A stretch of 64,000 nt of DNA from Neptuniibacter marinus (GTDB lineage: Bacteria; Pseudomonadota; Gammaproteobacteria; Pseudomonadales; Balneatricaceae): contig NZ_LUTR01000005.1 of the NCBI RefSeq assembly GCF_001597725.1, positions 1-64,000 on the forward strand. The letters run 5' to 3'. Of this stretch, positions 36,772 through 46,269 are shown in pieces (position 1 is the first letter of the stretch; every line of letters begins with the position of its first letter). The notes beneath the pieces are model-generated. The model saw only the letters and a program-made list of their open reading frames with translations, was not told the DNA's origin and did no database searches. A program made the position numbers and the translations under genes.

Positions 36772-38172
36772 CTATAGGTCGAATATTTTACCTGGGTTCA
36801 TAATATTTTTGGGATCTAAGGCCATTTTTATCGTTTTCATAATCTCTATTGATCTTGCATGTTCCAACTTTAGAAACTCCTTTTTACCTAAGCCAATACC
36901 ATGCTCACCTGTACAAGTTCCACCTAAGTTAAGTGCGGTATTAACTACCTGAGATGATAACTGTTTAGCCTGCTCAACTTGATCACGGCTAGTTGGGTCC
37001 ATCACTATCAATAGATGGTAGTTACCATCCCCAACATGGCCAACAATAGTACACTGCAGTCCGCTTGCCTCAGCATCTTGCTCTGCCTGCAATATGCTTT
37101 TTGCCAATTTAGATATAGGCACACAAACATCGGTTGTAAGTACTTTACTCTTGGCTTGTAACTGCTGAGTCGCATGATAAGCGTGATGACGGGCGCTCCA
37201 AAGTAGATTGCGCTGCTCTGTTGTTTCTGCCCATTTAAACTTACTGCCTCCAAATTCACCGCTTATATCTTTAAATAAATTAATTTGCTCAGCCACACTC
37301 TTTTCTGTGCCATTAAATTCGATAAAAAGAGTCGGTTTTGCTTCAAACCCTTCTAATTTTGAATATTGGATACAGGCCTGCATTTGCAGACTATTAAGTA
37401 ATTCAATTCTGGCCATAGGGATAGCCGTCTGCCTAGCGTTAATCACAGTATCGACTGCCGCTGCCACAGTATCAAAACTACAAACTGCAGCCTTTATTAT
37501 TTCGGGAACGGGATGTAAACGTAACTGTACCTCCGTAATTACCGCTAAGGTGCCTTCAGAGCCTACCAGTAGCTGTGTAAGATCATAGCCGGCAGAACTC
37601 TTCCTTGCTCGCGAACCGGTTTTAATAATCTCACCGGAAGCTACAACGGCGGTTAAGCCAATAACCGCATCTTTCATTGTTCCATACTTAACCGCATTAG
37701 TGCCTGAGGCTTGAGTGGATGCCATTCCCCCAATGGATGCATTAGCACCGGGATCTATGGGGAAAAACAACCCATCATAACGCAGCGCTGTATTTAGTTG
37801 CTCTCGGGTTACACCTGCTTGAACACGACAATCCATATCGGCCGCATTAATTTCTATAACCTGATTCATCTCAGATAGATCGATCGATATTCCGCCTTTG
37901 ACCGCAAGTAAATGTCCTTCAACGGAAGAGCCTGCGCCAAAAGGGATAACCGGAATCTTATATCTATTGCAAAGTGTAACAATCTGAGCGACCTCTTCTG
38001 TGCTAAAGGGGTAAATCACCGCATCAGGGGGAAGATTGCCATAGCTGTCATCACCACCTCCATGCTGCTCTCGTACGATCTGTGATAAGTGAATACGATC
38101 ACCGAAAGTAGTCGCCAGCTCATTAATAACTTTTTTAAGGTCAGCTTGAGAATAAGGCTTGATTGCACGCAT
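36772..38172 (-). CDS. FAD-linked oxidase, D-lactate dehydrogenase (cytochrome)/GlcD type
   Basis: The 466-residue flavoprotein has the FAD-binding PCMH domain (PFGAGSSVEGH, DPGANASIGGM, GSEGTLAVITE) and the C-terminal oxidase domain (GHVGDGNYH, EHGIGLGKKEFL). This build fits D-lactate or D-2-hydroxyacid dehydrogenases that reduce a cytochrome or quinone. No signal peptide is seen. It stands alone. Substrate choice among D-lactate, glycolate and related acids is not resolved. Confidence 0.87.
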   Translation of the reverse strand: MRAIKPYSQADLKKVINELATTFGDRIHLSQIVREQHGGGDDSYGNLPPDAVIYPFSTEEVAQIVTLCNRYKIPVIPFGAGSSVEGHLLAVKGGISIDLSEMNQVIEINAADMDCRVQAGVTREQLNTALRYDGLFFPIDPGANASIGGMASTQASGTNAVKYGTMKDAVIGLTAVVASGEIIKTGSRARKSSAGYDLTQLLVGSEGTLAVITEVQLRLHPVPEIIKAAVCSFDTVAAAVDTVINARQTAIPMARIELLNSLQMQACIQYSKLEGFEAKPTLFIEFNGTEKSVAEQINLFKDISGEFGGSKFKWAETTEQRNLLWSARHHAYHATQQLQAKSKVLTTDVCVPISKLAKSILQAEQDAEASGLQCTIVGHVGDGNYHLLIVMDPTSRDQVEQAKQLSSQVVNTALNLGGTCTGEHGIGLGKKEFLKLEHARSIEIMKTIKMALDPKNIMNPGKIFDL

Positions 38173-38361
38173 AGGTGTCGCTTCTATATCTAAGTTAATG
38201 TTCTGCTATTAAATCAGGAAGCTTAAAATGATTAAAGTAGGGGAGGAAAAACACTTAGAAGAGTGACGTTAAGTGGGATGGCAGTCCGTTGCCCGTCCGT
38301 CGTTACTTATCCTTGAACATGGGTAAATTATATGGGCTCTATATGACAAAAATATGATGAT

Positions 38362-39141
38362 TTAATTGCAGAGAAGTAAATTAAACTCTTCCGAGATCAA
38401 TGCTCGCATTGTGGTGGTCAGTGAGACTAAAGATCTGGTTGTTTGCGCTTTAGCTAATAGATCCTGGATGCTGGTGGCAACTAAAGGATCAAACTGACGC
38501 GCATTCCCCGCCAAAGTATAAAATTTATTCACTTGGTGGGTGCCCGCAATAGCATCCGCCTCAACCATCAGCATCGCTTGCGCTAAAACTGCTTGTTTAA
38601 TCGCTTTTGTATTAGCAGGGGAAACCATGATCCTTTGTGCGGTCCCTGTGATTTTTAATCCATTTACATTCAGGTTATAGCGTCCATCGCAATAAGAGCC
38701 TGGAGTCTCTCCATAGTCTGCAGAAAGGCCTAACTGCAGCAAGGCTCTTTTAATCGGCTCACACAAGGCCATATATATATCATCAAGATCAAAATCATCA
38801 TCGCCTGTTTTAGGAAAGATAATTGAGAAATTAATAATACCTGGGTGCAAAGGTACCGACGTACCACCACTATCACGGACAATCACAGGCCATCCTTGCT
38901 TCTGTAGTGCCTCACAAGCCTGATTAAACGTAGGAAAGCGTGTTTCCTTCCTTGTTACAACTAAACACTGAGGAACCTCCCAGAGACGAGCTGTTGCCCC
39001 TCGCTTACCACAAGCCACCTCTTTAAGCAGTTCGCTATCTCTTTTTAAGGCCGCCTGAGGACTATCAGCAATAGGTTCATCAATAAGACGCCAACGGGAC
39101 TGTTTGCGATAAATATCGAGAAAATCCTTATCTAAACCCAT
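38362..39141 (-). CDS. Lipoate-protein ligase A family protein
   Basis: The 259-residue protein has the LplA-type core: VIVRDSGGTSVPLHPGIINFSI in place of the RRxSGGGAVYHD motif, the lysine in LNVNGLKITGTAQR, and a Gly-rich ARLWEVPQCLVV near the N-terminus. It probably attaches lipoate or octanoate to carrier proteins. It lacks the C-terminal accessory domain, so it is an octanoyl/lipoyl transferase-like single-domain form. No operon partner is seen. Confidence 0.75.
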   Translation of the reverse strand: MGLDKDFLDIYRKQSRWRLIDEPIADSPQAALKRDSELLKEVACGKRGATARLWEVPQCLVVTRKETRFPTFNQACEALQKQGWPVIVRDSGGTSVPLHPGIINFSIIFPKTGDDDFDLDDIYMALCEPIKRALLQLGLSADYGETPGSYCDGRYNLNVNGLKITGTAQRIMVSPANTKAIKQAVLAQAMLMVEADAIAGTHQVNKFYTLAGNARQFDPLVATSIQDLLAKAQTTRSLVSLTTTMRALISEEFNLLLCN

Positions 39142-39260
39142 AGGTGATCTAATCTCCTTACAAAGTGATATATAGAATAGCGGTGCTATAAGACTTGTTC
39201 AGTGATTAGATAATGCTATGATCGCGCCTTAAACTCCAGTAGAACGATTAAGTAATCAAG

Positions 39261-39650
39261 ATGACAAGACCAATTCCAGCCGCTAATGTCGATGATTTAC
39301 AGACATGGGTAAAGTACAAAAGCAAAATGTGTCAATCCTGCCGCGGAACATGCTGTAGCCTGCCGGTAGAAGTTCGCTTTGCTGATCTTGTTCGAATGGG
39401 GGTACTTGATGAGTTTGACGCCCATGAACAACCTAAACGTTTAGCCAAGCGGTTGATGAAAGAGGGGATCGTTGGTCATTTTAATAACAAGACCGAAGTG
39501 TATACGCTATCACGTTATGCCAATGATGATTGCATCTATTTAGAACAAAAAACACGTCTGTGTATCATCTACGAAAATAGACCGGATACCTGTCGTAAAC
39601 ACCCAATGGTTGGCCCTAAACCAAACTATTGCGCATACCAGCCTAAATAG
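39261..39650 (+). CDS. YkgJ-family cysteine cluster protein
   Basis: The 129-residue cytoplasmic protein has Cys groups CQSCRGTCC near residue 25, then DDCIYLE, LCIIYENRPDTCRKHP and NYCAYQ: the eight-Cys pattern of the zinc or iron-sulfur binding YkgJ (UPF0153-like) family. It is followed 14 bases later by the GST gene. Function in the family is unknown. Confidence 0.82.
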   Translation: MTRPIPAANVDDLQTWVKYKSKMCQSCRGTCCSLPVEVRFADLVRMGVLDEFDAHEQPKRLAKRLMKEGIVGHFNNKTEVYTLSRYANDDCIYLEQKTRLCIIYENRPDTCRKHPMVGPKPNYCAYQPK

Positions 39651-39664
39651 ACTAAGCAAAGATA

Positions 39665-40315
39665 ATGACAGAGACTAAGCTGCCTATTTTATACTCATTT
39701 CGTCGCTGCCCTTATGCAATGCGAGCTCGGCTCGCTATAGCCTACAGTGGTGCGAAGCTAGAGCTACGTGAAATTGTACTCCGTGAGAAGCCAGAAGAGA
39801 TGCTAGCGATCTCTCCTAAAGGCACGGTCCCCGTTTTACAGCTACCGAGTGGCGAAGTGATTGATGAAAGTATTGATATTATGCGCTGGGCATTAGCTCA
39901 ACATGATCCTAATGACTGGTACTCTGAGCCTTATATCCCAGCGATTGAGTCATTGATTACACAAAATGATGAATCGTTTAAGCCTTGGCTTGATCGTTAC
40001 AAGTATGCAGATCGATACCCAGAACAACCGGAAACCTTCTATCGGAACCAATGTGAAGCTTGGTTCAAAACATTAGAGTCCCTATTGGAAGCCAACAAGG
40101 GATACTTAGTAACAGATCAGATCACTTTAGCTGATATGGCATTAGTGCCATTTATAAGACAATGTGCCCATGTGGATCTAACCTGGTTTGAATCCACCCC
40201 ATATCCCCATTTGCAACGCTGGTTAACGGACTTCAAAGCCTCTGAGCTATTTGTCGATATTATGCGCAAATACCCCCTTTGGGCGTTAGGTGATCCCGTC
40301 ACCTTATTTCCATAA
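39665..40315 (+). CDS. Glutathione S-transferase family protein
   Basis: The 216-residue protein has the thioredoxin-like N-domain with SFRRCPYAMRAR (catalytic Cys or Ser region), cis-Pro in KGTVPVLQL and the glutathione gamma-Glu contact DESIDIM, then a helical C-domain. The CPYAMRAR motif is like glutaredoxin-2-type and omega-type GSTs. It is likely cotranscribed with the YkgJ-type gene. A bidirectional terminator follows. Confidence 0.87.
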   Translation: MTETKLPILYSFRRCPYAMRARLAIAYSGAKLELREIVLREKPEEMLAISPKGTVPVLQLPSGEVIDESIDIMRWALAQHDPNDWYSEPYIPAIESLITQNDESFKPWLDRYKYADRYPEQPETFYRNQCEAWFKTLESLLEANKGYLVTDQITLADMALVPFIRQCAHVDLTWFESTPYPHLQRWLTDFKASELFVDIMRKYPLWALGDPVTLFP

Positions 40316-40342
40316 GGGGTCCCCGTGATAGATAAAACAAAA

Positions 40343-40376
40343 AAGCCCGCTAGAGTTATCTCTAGCGGGCTTGTTT
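40343..40376. terminator. Bidirectional terminator
   Basis: A perfect 13-bp stem (AAGCCCGCTAGAG with its complement) around TTAT, followed by TGTTT; the other strand has an A/T-rich flank too. It lies between the convergent GST and ion channel genes. Confidence 0.85.
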
Positions 40377-40404
40377 ATTCGCTATAGGCTGGTGATAGGG
40401 TCGC

Positions 40405-41208
40405 TTATTTACGCTGTTCTATCAGCTGTTTAAGCTCGGCTATCTGGCGAGACAGATCCTCTATTGTAAGATCCCCATCGGCGATGGCTTTTTCTTTAGC
40501 TTCTTCAGCGTGCTCATTCTCCATTACGTTGACCACAATACCGATCACCATATTCAAAAAAGCAAAGGTGGTTAAGAAGATAAAGGTTAGGTAAAAGAAC
40601 CAACTAAAAGGATAGACCTCCATCGTTTCATACATAACGTCGGTCCAATCTTCGAAGGTCATCACTCTAAAGAGCGTCAGCATTGAAATAGATATATCGC
40701 CCCATAAAACCGGATTTATATCGACAAAGAATGATGAGCCAATCGCAGCGTAGATGTAAAAAATAATAAACATCAATAAGATGACGTAGCCCAATTGTGG
40801 CAGTGCTTTAATTAAAGAATTAAGTAGCAAGCGTAATTCAGGGACAATCGACACCATACGTAAAACTCGGAAAATACGAATTAAGCGCCCAATCAATGCC
40901 ATTTCACTGTCTTGAATAGGAATAATACTGACCACAACAATCAGGGTGTCAAAAACATTCCATGGATTTTTGAAGAAAGTTTTCTTATGAGGTTCACCTA
41001 TAAACCGTATTGTCAGCTCAATAAAAAAGAAAGCTGTAATTGCACGATCTAACCAGACAATGATTGAAAGTATATGTGTAGGTATATCATAGGTTTTTGC
41101 GCCAATAACTAAGGCGGAAAAAAGTATGACGGCGACAACGAAAAGCTCAAAGGCCTTGTTGCTTCTAATTTCAAAAAAACGGGATTGTAGAGTTTCAATA
41201 TTCATCAT
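40405..41208 (-). CDS. Voltage-gated cation channel, NaChBac/NavAb-type
   Basis: The 267-residue protein has six membrane segments. S4 is RLIRIFRVLRMV near 108-118, with Arg at every third position. The pore loop carries filter TFEDWTD at 184-190, where NavAb has TLESWSM. A long S6 (FLTTFAFLNMVIGIVVNVM) and a C-terminal coiled coil (DLSRQIAELKQLIEQ) for tetramer assembly follow. The extra Asp residues at filter positions 187 and 190 are those that make engineered CavAb calcium-selective. So the channel may carry Ca2+ or be mixed. Confidence 0.88.
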   Translation of the reverse strand: MMNIETLQSRFFEIRSNKAFELFVVAVILFSALVIGAKTYDIPTHILSIIVWLDRAITAFFFIELTIRFIGEPHKKTFFKNPWNVFDTLIVVVSIIPIQDSEMALIGRLIRIFRVLRMVSIVPELRLLLNSLIKALPQLGYVILLMFIIFYIYAAIGSSFFVDINPVLWGDISISMLTLFRVMTFEDWTDVMYETMEVYPFSWFFYLTFIFLTTFAFLNMVIGIVVNVMENEHAEEAKEKAIADGDLTIEDLSRQIAELKQLIEQRK

Positions 41209-41310
41209 AATTTCACATAACTGATAAATTTTGCAGCACTGTACTGTGAATTTGAAACAAAAGGTAGTCGTAAAACTGCTCTATTTTAAACAGCTTTTAA
41301 GAACTATTCG

Positions 41311-42222
41311 CTACAAAACTACCTGTTTATGCTTACGGTGCTGAAAAAGGATTCCTTCAGCACTAAAAATAGCCAAACCGATCCAAATAAGTACAAAAGG
41401 CACTAAGCGTTGTCCATTCATAGGCTCATGGTAATAAAAAACCGCAATCAGGAATGCAATACTAGGACCTATGTACTGTAATAAACCAATCAGTGTCAGG
41501 CTAAGGCGGCGCGCTCCTGATGCAAAAGCGAGCAAAGGTAAGCTTGTTACGAGGCCCGCGAACAGTAGTAACCACACCATATGAGTATCAGCACTCAGAA
41601 TCTGGAATTGATCCTGACTAAAAAGCCATCCCATGTACACTAATGAGATAGGTAGCAACCACAATGTTTCAATTAACAAACCGCTTACCGAGTCGACCGG
41701 AATCTGCTTACGAAGCACGCTATAAGCAGAAAAGCAGCAGGCTAAAGTTAATGCGATCCAAGGTAATTCGCCAAGTAGAAACACTTGATAAGCAACAGCG
41801 CAAGTTGCTAAACCAATAGAGATCCATTGAACCGCTCTAAGTCTCTCGTTAAAAAATATCATTCCAAACAGTATATTTATCAAAGGGTTAATAAAATAAC
41901 CCAATGTAGTCTCTACGATCTTTCCTTGACCTACGGCCCAAATAAAGATTAACCAATTAATGGCAATGACCACTGCAGATAGCGCCAAACCGGATATGAT
42001 TCGTGGCCGTTTAAATAACTGAAAAATCTCACGCGTACGCTGAGTAACAATAATAAACAGTATCAAAAAAACGACAGACCAAAGTACCCTGTGTGCTAAC
42101 ACCTCAAGCGGTGAAATTTGGCTTACCAATTTAAAATAAACAGGAACAAACCCCCACATAACGAAGGCTGCACTGGCAAAATAAATCCCTTGAAGTTGTT
42201 CAGATCTAGACTGTATGTCCAT
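41311..42222 (-). CDS. rarD: RarD-type EamA transporter
   Basis: The 303-residue inner-membrane protein has ten hydrophobic segments in two EamA repeats. It begins GIYFASAAFVMWGFVPVYFK and has LEVLAHRVLWS, which is typical of RarD. ATG at 42222 is preferred over a TTG one codon upstream. Probably a metabolite or drug exporter; the natural substrate of RarD is not known. Confidence 0.88.
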   Translation of the reverse strand: MDIQSRSEQLQGIYFASAAFVMWGFVPVYFKLVSQISPLEVLAHRVLWSVVFLILFIIVTQRTREIFQLFKRPRIISGLALSAVVIAINWLIFIWAVGQGKIVETTLGYFINPLINILFGMIFFNERLRAVQWISIGLATCAVAYQVFLLGELPWIALTLACCFSAYSVLRKQIPVDSVSGLLIETLWLLPISLVYMGWLFSQDQFQILSADTHMVWLLLFAGLVTSLPLLAFASGARRLSLTLIGLLQYIGPSIAFLIAVFYYHEPMNGQRLVPFVLIWIGLAIFSAEGILFQHRKHKQVVL

Positions 42223-42496
42223 CAAGTATGTATTCCTAAAAGATAGTCAGTGGAACAGCTCTGGCATGTAACGATAAATTCTATGTGGTTACTACGCTTA
42301 AAGTGCATAAGCTGTTACGGGGGCACAGTTTAATTAGTATTGGCACGTTATGGGTCATTTTTAATGATACAGAGTGTTGCACTTATGAGAGTCTGGCCAA
42401 TTAAGTCACCAAAAAGGCCGAAAAATCGCGAGTAGGTAGAGGCATGATTTTTGCTTTTTTATTCCCCTACAACGACAAAAATAAAGGGGAGACGCC

Positions 42497-43405
42497 GTGA
42501 TTAATAAAACATACCAACCATTCATTTTATTGTCTTTACTGCTACTAATTGCAATTCCTGCTCAAGCGACACCAGAGATTGTCTGGAAAAAACAGGCCGA
42601 CTATATTGCCATTAGCACACTAAGTGGAGCAAATAATAATAACCACCCAAAGGATATTTCGGTTGAGACTATCGCAAGACTACTGAGCCATGTTCAAGTC
42701 AAAAATAGCACTTATAATCCGAGTGATTCTATATGGGATGATAGCGATGAGGTACTCGTCCGAGTTTTTACTGACCGTGAAATAGATTTATTAGGTCATA
42801 AGCTCAATCAGGCTTTTAAGCAGGTAAAATCGAATGAAGTTATTACCTTTTCAGTCTCAGACTTTCGCTCCGCCTACATAGGCCGGAAAAGATTATCTAT
42901 TAGCGGCACAGTCTTTATCAAAGATAACCACTTGAACCTGCTTATCGGAGCGATGCATGCAGACTTATTAGCAGAAAAACTACGTACAGGTATCACCGGC
43001 ACTTATGGTCGTCTTAAAAATGATTTAAGTAATGGCGAGATTCAAGGCGAAACTGCCCACGAGTGGCAGCTGGTAAGCTTTAGTGGCGCAGAGCTAGTCA
43101 ATAACCGGACAGACTGGTTATCGGTCGATATGCAACGAGAGTACCCCTATGCGGTTATTAAGCAAAACAAAGAGCGAGCGGATGAAAAGTACCTAACAGA
43201 AGCTCAGCAGGCTCAATCAAGTGATGCACTCGAAGCACGTATTATCAAGCTGGAGCAGGAAAGGGTTGGTAAGACGAATGCGCCGATTGCTGGCGAGAGT
43301 GTCATTGAAGGGCGCTTACGTAAGCTTCAAGCTCTATATGATACAGGCGCACTACCTGAGACCGTCTACCTTGAAAAAGTACGCTCGATTATGGCTGACC
43401 TGTAA
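42497..43405 (+). CDS. Exported protein with C-terminal SHOCT-like domain
   Basis: A GTG start with GGGGAG upstream gives a 302-residue protein with a signal peptide (cleaved near PAQATPE). The middle ~180 residues are not recognised; a segment FSVSDFRSAYIGRKRLSISGTVFIKDN is probably beta-rich. A charged coil (EARIIKLEQERVGK) leads to a SHOCT-like end, VIEGRLRKLQALYDTGALPE. Such domains pair with oligomerisation. No gene partner. Confidence 0.6.
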   Translation: MINKTYQPFILLSLLLLIAIPAQATPEIVWKKQADYIAISTLSGANNNNHPKDISVETIARLLSHVQVKNSTYNPSDSIWDDSDEVLVRVFTDREIDLLGHKLNQAFKQVKSNEVITFSVSDFRSAYIGRKRLSISGTVFIKDNHLNLLIGAMHADLLAEKLRTGITGTYGRLKNDLSNGEIQGETAHEWQLVSFSGAELVNNRTDWLSVDMQREYPYAVIKQNKERADEKYLTEAQQAQSSDALEARIIKLEQERVGKTNAPIAGESVIEGRLRKLQALYDTGALPETVYLEKVRSIMADL

Positions 43406-43420
43406 TGTAGAAAAAATAGT

Positions 43421-43449
43421 CCTGAGGCCCTATAAATACTAGCCTCAGG
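43421..43449 (+). terminator. Hairpin after the SHOCT-like gene
   Basis: CCTGAGGC and GCCTCAGG form an 8-bp stem, 16 bases past the stop. The tail lacks a good T-run, so the call is tentative. Confidence 0.4.
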
Positions 43450-43692
43450 GCTCGGCTTTACATAAATAAAACATCGACAGGTAAGGCCTTGTCTAGATCT
43501 TAATTTAGCCCCTATTTTTATTAAAATCTTTTGATGAAAGATATTCGTCTAATCGTAGAGATACTCTATACTGGCAAATGATTAAACTTATTTTTTAATC
43601 TTTTTTAATAATTTGTTCATAAAAAAACGTTTCCATAGGGTTGTCTGTAAACAACAGCAAGCATTGGAAAACAAAAAAATCAGGATAAGGTA

Positions 43693-43887
43693 ATGAGCAG
43701 CAAATTAAGATTAGGCGAGATAGCGTTTGACGATGATGATTTTGATCATGGTTTTAAAAAGCCAAACACTGGATTGAATTCAAGGAAGAGGGCAGGAAAG
43801 AGCAAACGCAAAAAACAGGATTCGGATAACTATTTTGTCGAACGCAGTATGAAGCGTGGGACAATGGATAATTCAGAACTTCATTAA
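43693..43887 (+). CDS. Small, highly charged protein of unknown function
   Basis: The 64-residue frame starts with an acidic run (FDDDDFDHGF) and continues with a basic stretch (SRKRAGKSKRKKQ), ending acidic. AAGG lies just before the ATG. It is followed 34 bases later by a strong terminator, which supports a real short transcript. No domain is recognised; nucleic acid binding would fit the charge. Confidence 0.5.
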   Translation: MSSKLRLGEIAFDDDDFDHGFKKPNTGLNSRKRAGKSKRKKQDSDNYFVERSMKRGTMDNSELH

Positions 43888-43921
43888 ACAAGATACCCTG
43901 TACGCAAAAACCTGTTTATAA

Positions 43922-43956
43922 AAAAGAGCGATCGGCTCATATCGTATCGCTCTTTT
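43922..43956. terminator. Bidirectional terminator
   Basis: AAAAGAGCGAT pairs perfectly with ATCGCTCTTTT around a 13-base loop. It serves the small charged-protein gene on the plus strand and can serve the helicase on the minus strand. Confidence 0.8.
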
Positions 43957-44016
43957 CCAATTCCAGTATTCTGATTCAGTTACAGCAAGGCCAGAGAGTC
44001 AGCTGAGCACTCTAAA

Positions 44017-45288
44017 TCAACGTTTCTTTTTAGCACTCCCTATCGCATTGTTTTTCTTCGCTGATTTTTGACCGATAATTTTTGTTCGTGATGCTTTGTT
44101 AACACGTTTCTTAGGGCCTTTTTTACTGATTCGTTTACGCAACCCCTCACGGCTACCTACTTCAAAGCCCGGCACGTAGACGCGACGGATGCTCGCACCA
44201 ATAAAGCGCTCAATATTATCTAAAGCGCTTTCTTCTTCACGGCTGACAAAAGAGATCGCTTGGCCTTTAGCGCCTGCACGACCTGTACGGCCAATACGGT
44301 GAACATAATCTTCCGCTAAGTAGGGAAGGTTGTAGTTGACCACATGCTCTAAGCCTTTAATATCAAGTCCTCTGGCGGCTACTTCAGTTGCTACAAGCAC
44401 TTGTACTTTACCGGCCTTAAAATCAGCAACCGCACGGCGGCGAGCCCCTTGGCTTTTATCTCCATGGCAAATGACCGCATCAATACCGTCAAACTTCAGG
44501 TCTTTCATTAGCTCATCGGCCTGACCTTTAGTACTGGTAAAAACCAATACTTGAAACCAGCTATGCTTTTTAATTAATTTAGCAAATAGATCCGCTTTAC
44601 GTTTCTCTTCTACCGGATAGACAACATGATCCACGGTATCGGCAGTAATATTGGCTTTGGCTGCGCTAATGGTCTCATGACTGGTCAGAATTTTACGGGA
44701 TAGAGTATGCACTGCACTAGATAAGGTTGCCGAGAAAAGCATGGTCTGACGTTTCTTGGCGCTTTTTTCCAAAATGGTCAACACATCACTGACAAAGCCC
44801 ATATCCAGCATGCGGTCAGCCTCATCTAAGACGACAAACTCTGTTTGAGCCAGAGAAACATTACAGGCGGTGATATGTTCTAACAAACGCCCGGGTGTGG
44901 CGATTAGGATATCTGTGCCGTTACGCAATTTCTTTTTCTGGGTATCAAGGGTTGTGCCGCCGTAAACCGAGATGATACGTAAATCTAAATACTTATTATA
45001 ACGAGAGATTGTTTCAAAAAGTTGCTGGGCAAGTTCGCGTGTTGGGGTTAAGATTACAGTCCGGGCTTGCGTAGCATTAAGCTCTTTAGGCTGATCATGC
45101 AGTTTTTGTAAAATAGGGAGTGCAAATGCAGCAGTTTTACCTGTACCTGTTTGAGCATTAGCTAAGAGATCCTTTCCGCGACGCGCAGGGATAATGGCTT
45201 GCTGCTGAATAGGGGTCATCTCTTCATAACCACAATCATCCAATGCTTGCTGGATAGCAGGTGCAAGATCTAAGGCGGTAAACTTCAT
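44017..45288 (-). CDS. rhlE: DEAD-box RNA helicase, RhlE-type
   Basis: The 423-residue protein has the Q motif (PIQQQAI), Walker A AQTGTGKT, PTRELAQQ, DEAD box (VVLDEADRM), SAT (LFSATL), and helicase C motifs including HRIGRTGRAG. The last ~45 residues are Lys/Arg-rich (KRISKKGPKKRVNK and on), an RNA-binding tail. It unwinds short RNA duplexes in ribosome assembly or RNA decay. Single gene. Confidence 0.92.
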   Translation of the reverse strand: MKFTALDLAPAIQQALDDCGYEEMTPIQQQAIIPARRGKDLLANAQTGTGKTAAFALPILQKLHDQPKELNATQARTVILTPTRELAQQLFETISRYNKYLDLRIISVYGGTTLDTQKKKLRNGTDILIATPGRLLEHITACNVSLAQTEFVVLDEADRMLDMGFVSDVLTILEKSAKKRQTMLFSATLSSAVHTLSRKILTSHETISAAKANITADTVDHVVYPVEEKRKADLFAKLIKKHSWFQVLVFTSTKGQADELMKDLKFDGIDAVICHGDKSQGARRRAVADFKAGKVQVLVATEVAARGLDIKGLEHVVNYNLPYLAEDYVHRIGRTGRAGAKGQAISFVSREEESALDNIERFIGASIRRVYVPGFEVGSREGLRKRISKKGPKKRVNKASRTKIIGQKSAKKNNAIGSAKKKR

Positions 45289-45476
45289 ATATCTCTCTCA
45301 ATATGCGCATTAGGCGCGAGTCGCTAAAAGCGGGAATTATAAAGTAATTTAATCGATTAAGTTATAGCTAACTTAACCAGATCAACTATAGCTAAAGTCA
45401 CAATAGGTAAATGACCGTTTAATAATCTATAGTAATGACGGTTGTGGGATATTTTTTAGATAATAAGAGTAAATAA

Positions 45477-45800
45477 ATGACAATAACCCAGACACAGCTC
45501 ACGGTTAACTTTCGTATAGAAGCTGGCTGCTTAGGTCCAGAGGGTGTTTCCCATATAGATCAGTTCTGTCTGTTGGCCCATAAAAGGTTAAAAGCCCTGC
45601 ATTCAGATTTTATTGATTGGAACTTGACCCCACGAAGCGATAAGACACTTCCTGAAATTGACTATGCTATCAATGGAAAAATGCTTAGTCGTGCACAAGC
45701 GGCCCGATACTTTACGATATTCGATCAACATATTGAGGATTTTGAAGCTGCCGTCTTCGAACAACTCCCCATAATTATTGATCAATATTTTAGTCGCTAA
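45477..45800 (+). CDS. Conserved-looking hypothetical protein
   Basis: The 107-residue frame codes for a compact, soluble, mixed protein (NFRIEAGCLGPEGVSHIDQF, RAQAARYFTIFDQH). No signal peptide or family is recognised. It is well spaced from its neighbours and has a proper codon pattern, so I take it as real. Confidence 0.55.
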   Translation: MTITQTQLTVNFRIEAGCLGPEGVSHIDQFCLLAHKRLKALHSDFIDWNLTPRSDKTLPEIDYAINGKMLSRAQAARYFTIFDQHIEDFEAAVFEQLPIIIDQYFSR

Positions 45801-45915
45801 GCGCTTTTACCCGCTAAATTCTCTATAAGTCAGATCTATCTGTAACCTTACGAGCCTTATTGAGGCTCAGCCTTGCCTATACTTGATACTAGATCATGCT
45901 ACTATCTCTATATTC

Positions 45916-45926
45916 GTGACAGTCAC
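45916..45926. promoter_or_regulatory. GTGACNGTCAC palindrome upstream of the small basic-protein gene
   Basis: GTGAC-A-GTCAC, embedded in a 22-base block that recurs at 54811-54832 with a few mismatches. It lies 20 bases before the start at 45947. Candidate operator or promoter element. Confidence 0.45.
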
Positions 45927-45946
45927 AAATATAAGCAATGGAGTAG

Positions 45947-46219
45947 ATGATTTACATGAGCAACCCCAAATCGCATCAATCCTCCTCAGCGATAACAGGC
46001 CAAGCAAGACGAGGACGTAAACCGCTATTCTCTGAATCAATGTCCGCATCAGAACGCAAGGCAAAGCAGAGGAGGGAACAGGACGCACGGATTATGGATA
46101 TATCCGCATCAGAATGGTCTGAATCAGACTGCCTACGAGTACTGACCACTAAACGTTTTCAACCATTCCATGAATTGGCTTGGAGAAGAATCGGGCAAAT
46201 CAAAGGCTATGTGCTTTAG
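45947..46219 (+). CDS. Small basic protein with RRGRKP motif
   Basis: The 90-residue frame (alternative start at 45956) has an AT-hook-like RRGRKPLF followed by SMSASERKAKQRREQD. This resembles small plasmid- and phage-borne DNA-binding proteins with GRP-x(n)-MSxAERQxxYR. The rest (LAWRRIGQIKGYVL) is unknown. It is convergent with the ParA-like gene. GGAG lies just upstream. Confidence 0.55.
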   Translation: MIYMSNPKSHQSSSAITGQARRGRKPLFSESMSASERKAKQRREQDARIMDISASEWSESDCLRVLTTKRFQPFHELAWRRIGQIKGYVL

Positions 46220-46269
46220 ACTTCTCATTGTCCGATTCAAAGTGACATCACTACCGGTTTGGTAAACCC

